Positions 32,537 through 38,861 of a stretch of 38,861 nucleotides of DNA are shown here, piece by piece. The position numbers were made by a program, and so were the translations under genes. Position 1 is the first letter of the stretch; every line of letters begins with the position of its first letter. Under the pieces are notes generated by a model that searched no databases, had not been told where the DNA came from, and saw only the letters and a program-made list of their open reading frames with translations. This DNA is from JBHIBD01 sp046758865 (GTDB taxonomy: Bacteria; Planctomycetota; Brocadiia; Brocadiales; Bathyanammoxibiaceae): the NCBI GenBank assembly GCA_046758865.1, contig JBHIBD010000014.1, positions 1-38,861 on the forward strand. The letters run 5' to 3'.

Positions 32537-33664
32537 ATGGACATTCTCCTTAGGAAGCGCACGCCAGGGATATTGGCGGGGATAGTTCTGCTTGCTGCAT
32601 CCTTTCCTGTAGTACACACAAAAGCCTGGGGCCAGACAGAGGCAGAACATTACTACAACCAGGCGTTGGAAAGCTACACCAAGGGGGCCTTCAAGGAGGC
32701 CCTGGGTGCTGCAAAAAAGGCCCTTGAGATGGAACCCGGTTCACCAAGGGCCTTTAACTACCTGGGCATAATCCACAAGAGGCTGGGACACCTTGAGGAG
32801 GCCATCTCGTGCTTTAAGAAGGTCTTGGAGGCTGAACCCGGATTTGCCCCTGCCCACTCAAACCTGGGAATAGCCTACCTGGATAATGATATGACGGAGG
32901 AAGCAGTTAAAGAGCTAGAGAAGGCCGTAGACCTAGTTCCCACCAGTGCGGAGTTCCACAATAACCTTGCACTCGCCTTCGAGAAGAAGGGGATGTTAGA
33001 AGACGCTGTAACTGAGGCAATGCGCGCTGCAAACCTTAACCCCCAGCTGGTCGAGCCGCACTGGGTCTTGGGAAGACTGCACCTTAAGAAAAAGATATTC
33101 TTCAAGGCCATCTCCGAGCTCGAGAAGGCCCTTGCGATAGCACCTGATTTTGTGCCCCCCCGTCACCTTCTGGCCAAGGCCTATATAACACAGAGTGCCC
33201 TTGAAAAGGCAACGAGGGAATGTACGATGCTTCTTGAGATGGACCCTCAAGACGCCCTGGCGCATGCAAAACTAGGTATCATCTATGGAAAGAAGGGTAT
33301 GACAAAGGAGGCCATCCAAGAGGAACAGAAAGCACTTGAGATAGACCCTGGCATGGCAGTTGCCCACGTGGCACTGGGAGACCTGTATGTAAAGGAAAAG
33401 AGATTCAACGATGCACTCTCTGAGTACGAAGAGGCCATAAAGGCCGACCCAAACCTTGCCGATGCCCATCTAGGGCTGGCCATGTTATATAACTCGGCGG
33501 GTATGCTGGATGAGGCCCTATCTGCCTTTAAGGAGGCCATAAGGCTCGACCCACACAACCCGGATGCCCACCAGGGTCTGGCCCTCGCCTATGAACTAAG
33601 GGGTATGACAGAGGAGGCGGAGAGGGAATACGAAATCTACGAGGGGTATATGAAACTGCGCTAG
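32537..33664 (+). CDS. Secreted TPR-repeat protein, long
   Basis: A 375-residue protein with a signal peptide (residues about 8-34, GILAGIVLLAASFPVVHTKA) followed by some nine to ten tandem TPR units covering nearly the whole chain. Examples are AFNYLGIIHKRLGHLEEAIS, AHSNLGIAYLDNDMTEEAVK and AHLGLAMLYNSAGMLDEALS. The start ATG 32537 places the hydrophobic stretch at the N-terminus; an in-frame start at 32408 would not. The C-terminus AEREYEIYEGYMKLR resembles the end of the other TPR protein (AEREMALYRELMSR), suggesting a family expansion. It lies 52 nt before otsA on the same strand, but a functional link to trehalose synthesis is not evident. Confidence 0.85.
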   Translation: MDILLRKRTPGILAGIVLLAASFPVVHTKAWGQTEAEHYYNQALESYTKGAFKEALGAAKKALEMEPGSPRAFNYLGIIHKRLGHLEEAISCFKKVLEAEPGFAPAHSNLGIAYLDNDMTEEAVKELEKAVDLVPTSAEFHNNLALAFEKKGMLEDAVTEAMRAANLNPQLVEPHWVLGRLHLKKKIFFKAISELEKALAIAPDFVPPRHLLAKAYITQSALEKATRECTMLLEMDPQDALAHAKLGIIYGKKGMTKEAIQEEQKALEIDPGMAVAHVALGDLYVKEKRFNDALSEYEEAIKADPNLADAHLGLAMLYNSAGMLDEALSAFKEAIRLDPHNPDAHQGLALAYELRGMTEEAEREYEIYEGYMKLR

Positions 33665-33716
33665 GGCCCCTCAACACCCCAGAGAAACATCTCCTGGATT
33701 TCTTGGAGAGACTCAC

Positions 33717-35183
33717 ATGAGAACGGAAGAAGAACTACGGGCCTTTGTGGACTCTAAGCTACAAGATTCCATTCACATAGTGGTCTCAAATCGAGAGCCT
33801 TACGCACATATGTTTGATGGAGAGGATATCCGCTGTGTTGAATCCATAAGCGGTGTGGCCATTGCATTGAGACCCGTAATTAAGACATGCGGTGGGACGT
33901 GGGTAGCCCACGGCAGCGGTACGGCAGACAAAGATGTTACGGATAAAAAGGGCAGGATAAGGGTTCCGCCAGAAAATCCTAGTTTTAACCTTAGAAGGGT
34001 CTGGCTCTCAAAGAAAGAAGAGGATGGATACTATTACGGGTTCTGTAACAAGGGCCTCTGGCCCCTCTGCCACACGGCATACGTGCGTCCGACTTTCGAC
34101 AGAAGTGATTGGGAATACTATAAAAAGGTCAATCAGAAATTTGCAGAGGCTATACTGGACGAGATTGGTGAGAGACCAGCCCAGATATTTATACAGGATT
34201 ATCATTTTGCCTTGCTTCCCCAGATTTTGAAGGAGAAGAGGCCTGATGCGGTAATAATCCAGTTCTGGCACATCCCCTGGCCAAACCCGGAGGCCTTCAG
34301 TATATGCCCCTGGAAGCAGGATGTTCTCAAAGGACTCCTGGGAAATGACCTCATCGGGTTTCAAATACAAGGCCACTGCAACAACTTTCTTGATACCATT
34401 GACAGGGAACTAGAAGCAAGAGTGGACAGGGAACGCTTTGCGGTATTTAGTGGGGGCAAGCGGACCCTGGTTCGGCCTTTTTCTATAAGCCTGGATTTCG
34501 ATGAATACTCCCGATTTGCCCAAACCCCGGAGGTTGAGGCAGAGATGGATTCTCTATCCCGGAGACTAAGGCTCAAGGGAATGCTTATTGGTGTTGGGAT
34601 TGACCGTATAGATTACACCAAGGGTATCATAGAAAGGCTGCGGGCGTTGGATAAATTCCTTGAGCAAAACCCCAAATATCATAACCAATTTGTGTTCATA
34701 CAGGTTGGGGCACCGAGTCGTACCCATATAGAGGCATACAAGCGCATAGGGGCTAACATTGAAGATACAATAGAGGAGATAAACTGGAAGTACCAGCGTA
34801 AGACCTGGCAGCCCATAATCTATTTAAGAGAAAGTGCGACGCGCCGCACCATTTTTGCGCTGTTTCGGCTCGCTAATTTCTGTCTTGTGAGCTCACTCCA
34901 CGATGGGATGAATCTTGTGGCTAAGGAGTTTGTAACCTCTCGTAAGGATAACAAAGGCGTCCTGATATTGAGCCGCTTCACCGGCGCTGCCATGGAGCTG
35001 CGGGATGCACTTCTCATAAATCCATTTGCTATTGACGACATGTCCGATGCCATTAAAAGAGCGCTTGAGATGTCCGAAAAAGAACAGGGAAAGAGGATGC
35101 GGAAGTTAAGACGGACCATTAAAGAAAATAATATTTACAATTGGATAGGACGCATTCTTGCGGAAACTTCAAAATTTGCTTAG
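33717..35183 (+). CDS. otsA: GT20 trehalose-6-phosphate synthase-like enzyme
   Basis: OtsA joins UDP-glucose and glucose-6-phosphate to trehalose-6-phosphate. The 488-residue GT20 protein begins with VSNREPYAHM. It keeps the acceptor and donor residues as judged by motif: GYYYGFCNKGLWPLCH, IQDYHFALLPQIL, WHIPWPNPEAF, GIDRIDYTKGI (the Arg and Lys that bind phosphates) and SLHDGMNLVAKEFV. The N-terminal glycine loop, usually PAGG[LV], reads ESISGVAIAL (42-51), with one glycine replaced. A related donor or acceptor, for example glucosylglycerol-phosphate chemistry, is therefore possible. ATG 33717 has GGAG upstream. otsB follows after 13 nt. Confidence 0.88.
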   Translation: MRTEEELRAFVDSKLQDSIHIVVSNREPYAHMFDGEDIRCVESISGVAIALRPVIKTCGGTWVAHGSGTADKDVTDKKGRIRVPPENPSFNLRRVWLSKKEEDGYYYGFCNKGLWPLCHTAYVRPTFDRSDWEYYKKVNQKFAEAILDEIGERPAQIFIQDYHFALLPQILKEKRPDAVIIQFWHIPWPNPEAFSICPWKQDVLKGLLGNDLIGFQIQGHCNNFLDTIDRELEARVDRERFAVFSGGKRTLVRPFSISLDFDEYSRFAQTPEVEAEMDSLSRRLRLKGMLIGVGIDRIDYTKGIIERLRALDKFLEQNPKYHNQFVFIQVGAPSRTHIEAYKRIGANIEDTIEEINWKYQRKTWQPIIYLRESATRRTIFALFRLANFCLVSSLHDGMNLVAKEFVTSRKDNKGVLILSRFTGAAMELRDALLINPFAIDDMSDAIKRALEMSEKEQGKRMRKLRRTIKENNIYNWIGRILAETSKFA

Positions 35184-35196
35184 ATAGACCCTTCCT

Positions 35197-35985
35197 TTGA
35201 GATACCTCTTCGACGACTGGGACGAAATAGCCGAGGCAGTTAGGTCTTCCACCAAAATACTCCTGCTCCTCGATTACGACGGAACTACCGTCCCTATTCA
35301 AAGAACCCCTCAGCAGGCGCGGCTGGATGAAGAAACCCGCCACCTGCTGAGTGAGCTCTCTAGCGCCACAAGAATCGTACTGGGTATAATCTCTGGACGC
35401 TCGATAAATGACATACGCTCCATGGTTGGGCTGGATGGATTGGTTTATGTGGGAAACCACGGTTTGGAAATACTGCTACCTGGAAAACCCGTCGAGAGAC
35501 TTTACGGTAAAGAAACCCTTCACCGTATACACAATGTCTATAAAGAACTGAAGGAGCAATTGAGTGGCACCGCGGGCATAATATTTGAAGAAAAAGGGCC
35601 CATTATAGCCATACATTATCGCACAGCTCCCCCGGGTACGGGCAATATGCTTTTAAAGACGGCAAACAATCTCATTTCTAAAAACCCCGGTTTTGCTATA
35701 AAACAGGGGAAGATGTTAATAGAGATAATTCCGGACATGGCCTTCAATAAGGGTCTAGCTGTTAAGTGGCTTCTGGATAATTTGTTCCCTGGAGAAAGAC
35801 CCACTGTAATCTTTGCTGGCGACGATTTGACCGATGAAGACGCCTTCGTTATACTAGGTGACAGGGATATCTCTGTCTATGTTGGACCTCAGCCAAATCA
35901 GTTCTCGGCAAAATATTACCTCAAAGACACAGCGGAGGTTAGACAGTTTATATTCAAGCTGAATAACCTCTTGAGTGTGTTTTAA
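35197..35985 (+). CDS. otsB: Trehalose-6-phosphate phosphatase (HAD family)
   Basis: OtsB dephosphorylates trehalose-6-phosphate. The 262-residue HAD hydrolase shows motif I LLLLDYDGTTVPI with the nucleophilic and acid/base Asp pair, motif II in LGIISGRSINDI, VYVGNHGLEI, GKMLIEIIPDMAFNKGLAVK with the conserved Lys, and motif IV FAGDDLTDEDAF. The start is TTG 35197, 13 nt after the otsA stop; it lacks a clear Shine-Dalgarno sequence and may rely on coupling. The order otsA-otsB on one strand strongly suggests a joint pathway. Confidence 0.92.
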   Translation: MRYLFDDWDEIAEAVRSSTKILLLLDYDGTTVPIQRTPQQARLDEETRHLLSELSSATRIVLGIISGRSINDIRSMVGLDGLVYVGNHGLEILLPGKPVERLYGKETLHRIHNVYKELKEQLSGTAGIIFEEKGPIIAIHYRTAPPGTGNMLLKTANNLISKNPGFAIKQGKMLIEIIPDMAFNKGLAVKWLLDNLFPGERPTVIFAGDDLTDEDAFVILGDRDISVYVGPQPNQFSAKYYLKDTAEVRQFIFKLNNLLSVF

Positions 35986-36018
35986 TAAAAAACTATAACG
36001 AGGCTTTTAGCGGGCATT

Positions 36019-36711
36019 ATGGGGCTAAAAAGGGCATCACAACCCTTCAGATTCTTCACGCGTTTGACCCTGGTGGAACTCACTGGGAGAAGGGCAAGAA
36101 ATATCGAAGAACTTCTCAGACAGATAGAAGAGGTTGAGGATGCGGTAATATATCACCATACCCATCGTTTCTTACAACAATACCTCTACCTCTCGCCAGA
36201 GCCTCCAAACGATTTTGCCTATTGGGTAAGAGAAATCCTGGGAAACCCGGTCCTAGGGGAGCTCCTTCAGTCAATAAATATCTGCGACTTTGAGAGCATC
36301 TCTGCACTGCGCAAGAAGATTGCAGATACTATTAAAAACCATCTTGCATCCTCTAAAAGGAAACCCCACGGAAGGGCGCCCGAAGGTGAGGAGTTCTACT
36401 TCCTGAAGGCTCGCCCATTTATATTCCCCACACCATATGAGGCCCGGACGCTTGAAGAGTTTTTGAGGTGCTTACAAGAGGTAAGCATCGACTCATTTTA
36501 CTTTCATATGTTTGAGGCACGCCTGAGACTGGAGCGTGGCAAAAACGATTTCTCTTACTGGCTCGGGACCAGTTTGGATGAGACAGAACTTGCAGAAAAG
36601 ATATGCCGGTTAGACCCCTATACCCATACATTAATGGGACTAAAGAACAGACTTGTTGTCATGATTTCTAGGCGACTGAAGGAGGAAAGCGCAAAGGTTG
36701 GCAAGAATTAG
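36019..36711 (+). CDS. DUF5752-like protein in the trehalose locus
   Basis: A 230-residue soluble protein without signal peptide or membrane segments. It resembles the DUF5752 family, which I recall near GT4/GT20 trehalose genes; no catalytic role is known to me. It looks like two diverged copies of one unit. FRFFTRLTLVELTGRRARNI pairs with FYFLKARPFIFPTPYEARTL. HTHRFLQQYLYLSPEPPNDF and AYWV pair with HMFEARLRLERGKNDF and SYWL. Each half ends in a similar helical stretch (ISALRKKIADTI; LMGLKNRLVVMI). Its stop overlaps the TTG start of the next gene by 14 nt, so the two products are probably made together and may interact. Confidence 0.6.
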   Translation: MGLKRASQPFRFFTRLTLVELTGRRARNIEELLRQIEEVEDAVIYHHTHRFLQQYLYLSPEPPNDFAYWVREILGNPVLGELLQSINICDFESISALRKKIADTIKNHLASSKRKPHGRAPEGEEFYFLKARPFIFPTPYEARTLEEFLRCLQEVSIDSFYFHMFEARLRLERGKNDFSYWLGTSLDETELAEKICRLDPYTHTLMGLKNRLVVMISRRLKEESAKVGKN

Positions 36712-37918
36712 TGATTATACTGACATCGTTGGAGAAAGCGTTATAAGGGAGCTCTACATACTCGCCGAGCGATTGGGGGGCCGTACTGTCCAAAATATAA
36801 ACGCTACGGCCGTAGGTGGGGGCGTGGCGGAAATACTTCATCGTATGCTCCCCCTCCTGAATGAGCTGGGTATTTCCACTACCTGGGACGTAATCAAGGG
36901 CGGAGAACATTTTTTCCAGGTCACCAAGAAGTTCCACAACGCCCTCCATGGCCGGCAGGTTGATTTTACTCAGGAAGACTGGGACATATTTGCGGAGACT
37001 ACAAAGTTTAACATCGAAACAGTTGACATTGTTGGCGATGTAGTATTCGTTCATGACCCCCAACCCATAGGTCTCATAAAAAAGCGGCAGAAGACGGATA
37101 AAAAATGGATATGGCGGTGCCACATAGACTTTTCCTCGCCGGACCCCACTGTATGGAGATTCCTGAAAAAATATATAGAGCAGTATGACGCCTCTGTATT
37201 CTCTGCACCTCAATTCTCAAAACCACTAAAGACAAGACAGGCACTTATATCTCCCTCTATAGACCCCCTAAGCCCCAAAAACAGGGAGCTGGGTGATTCC
37301 GAAATAAAGGGTGTACTGACCAGGTTTAATATAGACCCGGAATTGCCCATAATGACGCAGATTTCACGCTTTGATTACCTGAAGGACCCCGTGGGGGTGA
37401 TGGAGGCATACCGTCTGGTCAAAAGGAACATCGACTGCCAACTTATTTTAGCCGGGGGTGGTGCAACGGATGACCCAGAGGGTGAAGCCGTGCTGGCCCA
37501 GGTCAGGGAGGCGGCTGAAGGTGACCCCAATATACATGTGATACTCCTACCCCCTGCGTCAGACCTTGAGATAAACGCCCTGCAGAGGGCCTCCGCCGTT
37601 GTTTTGCAAAAGTCCCTGAGAGAGGGTTTTGGTCTCACTGTGGCCGAGGCCCTCTGGAAGGCCAAACCAGTGGTGGCCAGCGCCGTGGGTGGCATCCCCT
37701 TGCAGATTGCGCACAAATACAGCGGCCTCCTGTCCCATACCATCGAAGGCACCGCCTTCTGGGTCAAACAGATACTACAGAACCCAGAATTCGGGGAGAA
37801 GCTGGGCAGAAATGGAAGAGAGCATATCAAGAACAACTTTCTTATAACAAAACACATCAGGGAATATTTACTCCTTTTCCACTCCCTCTTCCACGTGGAG
37901 GATATAGTGTATCTGTAG
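36698..37918 (+). CDS. treT: GT4 glycosyltransferase, trehalose synthase (TreT)-like
   Basis: A 406-residue GT-B glycosyltransferase of the GT4 clade that includes TreT, which reversibly makes trehalose from NDP-glucose and glucose. The N-terminal domain has NINATAVGGGVAEILHRMLP and HDPQPIGLIKKR, then WRCHIDFSSPDPTVWRFL. The C-terminal domain has ISRFDYLKDPVGVMEAY, LAGGGATDDPEG and the donor-binding EGFGLTVAEALWKAKPVVAS. TTG 36698 overlaps the upstream gene; AAGGAGG lies 12 nt before it. The locus thus appears to hold two routes to trehalose-type sugars. Donor preference and direction cannot be read from the sequence, and other GT4 disaccharide synthases remain possible. Confidence 0.85.
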   Translation: MARISDYTDIVGESVIRELYILAERLGGRTVQNINATAVGGGVAEILHRMLPLLNELGISTTWDVIKGGEHFFQVTKKFHNALHGRQVDFTQEDWDIFAETTKFNIETVDIVGDVVFVHDPQPIGLIKKRQKTDKKWIWRCHIDFSSPDPTVWRFLKKYIEQYDASVFSAPQFSKPLKTRQALISPSIDPLSPKNRELGDSEIKGVLTRFNIDPELPIMTQISRFDYLKDPVGVMEAYRLVKRNIDCQLILAGGGATDDPEGEAVLAQVREAAEGDPNIHVILLPPASDLEINALQRASAVVLQKSLREGFGLTVAEALWKAKPVVASAVGGIPLQIAHKYSGLLSHTIEGTAFWVKQILQNPEFGEKLGRNGREHIKNNFLITKHIREYLLLFHSLFHVEDIVYL

Positions 37919-37993
37919 GATGCAGCTAATTTACATCCAGGGTGGGCCTTGGGGTCTTATTTTGGTAGTTCAGTAACAGCCTCAAGAGCAACA

Positions 37994-38536
37994 CTAACGT
38001 CTTGAGTAACACTCTGACTTCAGGACGGCGATATAGGGGAGGTTTCTGTAGCAGTTGTTATAATCAAGCCCATAGCCTACCACGAACTCGTCGCCTACCT
38101 CAAATCCGCAGTAGTCTGGCTCTATGTCCACACTCCTGCGGCTTGGCCTGTTAAGCAACACACAGGTCTTAAGGGAGCGCGGGTTACATCTCCTGACGTC
38201 TTCTACCACCCTCCGCAGAGTCTGGCCCGTATCTATAATGTCGTCCACAATTACCACATCCCTGCCTTCGACGTCTACCTTGAGCTTGCTAAGCAGAACG
38301 GTCTCTGCCTTGGGGAAGGTGGAACCACCGTAGGTAGATGCATCTATTGTGTCCAGCCTCAGGGAAAAGGGAAGAAGCCGTATAAGGTCTGATAGAAACA
38401 CCAGGCTTCCAGTAAGTATACCGATAAGCGTCAGGTCCTTGCCCTTGTAGTCTTCGGCGAGCCTCCGAGAGATTTCTAGCACCTTCTGCCTTATGGCCTT
38501 TTCTGTTATCACTACCTTTTCGATGTCGTCTTTCAT
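37994..38536 (-). CDS. hpt: Hypoxanthine phosphoribosyltransferase
   Basis: Hpt salvages hypoxanthine and guanine to IMP and GMP with PRPP. The 180-residue protein has LTLIGILTGSLVFLSDLIRL, the PRPP-binding VVIVDDIIDTGQTLRRVV, TCVLLNRPSRR and the base-binding region VGDEFVVGYGLDYNNCYRNL with PYIAVL. ATG 38536 overlaps the stop of the upstream SemiSWEET-like gene (ATGA type), so translation is coupled. The last codons overlap a CTCAAGA/TCTTGAG inverted repeat (37981-38006), a possible weak terminator without a T-run. Confidence 0.95.
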   Translation of the reverse strand: MKDDIEKVVITEKAIRQKVLEISRRLAEDYKGKDLTLIGILTGSLVFLSDLIRLLPFSLRLDTIDASTYGGSTFPKAETVLLSKLKVDVEGRDVVIVDDIIDTGQTLRRVVEDVRRCNPRSLKTCVLLNRPSRRSVDIEPDYCGFEVGDEFVVGYGLDYNNCYRNLPYIAVLKSECYSRR

Positions 38537-38856
38537 GATTCCGTGATTTGTGGTTCGCTGTGTTCAAGGGCCTTTTTAATGGCTGATATCTGCTCCTCCC
38601 TCACCGTCTGATGCTTGGTCCGGAGGTAAAGTATGGTGGAAGCCAGCATAAATGATATGGCATTGGCACCCATTATTATCATGTCTTTAAGATGGAGTCC
38701 GTAGAGGAACCACAGGGCGGTACCCAAGATGAGCAGCCCCAGAAGCCAGGGGGAGACATCATTAAGGCTCTTCGTCCTAATGCCCCTAACGAGCTGCGGC
38801 ACCAGCCCACCGGTGCAGCACGCCGCCGCTACTATTCCTACTATGTCCCACATCAT
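38533..38856 (-). CDS. SemiSWEET / PQ-loop small membrane transporter
   Basis: A 107-residue protein with three predicted transmembrane helices (IVGIVAAACCTGGLVPQLVR, WLLGLLILGTALWFLYGLHL, IIMGANAISFMLASTILYL). The PQ-loop motif GLVPQLVRGIRTKSLNDVS is characteristic of SemiSWEETs, which dimerise to move small sugars across the inner membrane. The C-terminal tail of about 25 residues is polar. ATGs at 38856 and 38853 are both possible, and the ribosome-binding site would lie partly beyond the window edge. Its stop overlaps the hpt start. The sugar transported is unknown; the nearby trehalose locus lies on the opposite strand. Confidence 0.85.
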   Translation of the reverse strand: MMWDIVGIVAAACCTGGLVPQLVRGIRTKSLNDVSPWLLGLLILGTALWFLYGLHLKDMIIMGANAISFMLASTILYLRTKHQTVREEQISAIKKALEHSEPQITES

Positions 38857-38861
38857 ATCAA

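Overview
The window looks like a stretch of bacterial chromosome that is mostly ordinary housekeeping genes with short accessory islands. The best guess for the host is a planctomycete of the Brocadiales (anammox-like) type. The basis is an octaheme hydroxylamine-oxidoreductase-like cytochrome c, a SpoVG protein carrying an inserted zinc ribbon, an AroD-AroE fusion, and generally planctomycete-like protein sequences. No rRNA or other lineage marker is present, so this assignment is an inference. I saw no tRNA, rRNA, CRISPR array or intact transposase.

Layout. 1-5.6 kb (minus strand): a partial acidic membrane protein, ispF, a dynamin-like GTPase, pgi and galU. 5.9-9.3 kb (plus): a membrane-anchored helix-hairpin-helix protein overlapping uvrB, a remnant of a RAYT/IS200-like transposase beside a REP-like palindrome, and nadC. 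9.36-11.08 kb: an AT-rich accessory island with a deoxyribosyltransferase/SLOG-like protein broken by one in-frame TGA, plus a 44-residue protein. 11.1-14.5 kb (minus): prfB-glyA-gpsA, with prfB needing the classic +1 programmed frameshift. 14.5-17.1 kb: a repeat-filled gap, then rsmD, ispE and spoVG. 17.3-22.1 kb: ilvB-ilvN-ilvC-leuA, the branched-chain amino acid block. 22.2-23.3 kb: a second AT-rich island with a HEPN-like gene broken by one in-frame TAG, two palindromic elements and a start-less gene fragment. 23.3-26.2 kb: aroDE, aroK and moaC, separated by palindromic repeats. 26.3-28.6 kb: the octaheme cytochrome and an aquaporin, converging on one bidirectional terminator. 28.8-33.7 kb: an M1-type peptidase and TPR protein (minus), facing a small membrane protein and a second secreted TPR protein (plus). 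33.7-37.9 kb: otsA, otsB, a DUF5752-like protein and a TreT-like GT4 glycosyltransferase, forming a trehalose-type compatible-solute locus. 38.0-38.9 kb (minus): a SemiSWEET-like transporter overlapping hpt.

Functional links. galU makes UDP-glucose and pgi handles glucose-6-phosphate. These are the two substrates of the OtsA-type synthase, and UDP-glucose (or another NDP-glucose) would also serve the TreT-like enzyme. ispF and ispE belong to the MEP isoprenoid pathway, and aroDE and aroK to the shikimate pathway.

Most unusual signals: the RF2 frameshift; the two accessory genes each split by a single stop one C-to-T change away from a sense codon; the transposase remnant with several families of palindromic repeats; the OtsA/OtsB/DUF5752/TreT-like locus, in which the DUF5752-like protein appears internally duplicated; and the lone octaheme HAO-like cytochrome. 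I did not find a clearly new multi-gene system. The closest candidate is the 9.36-11.08 kb island.
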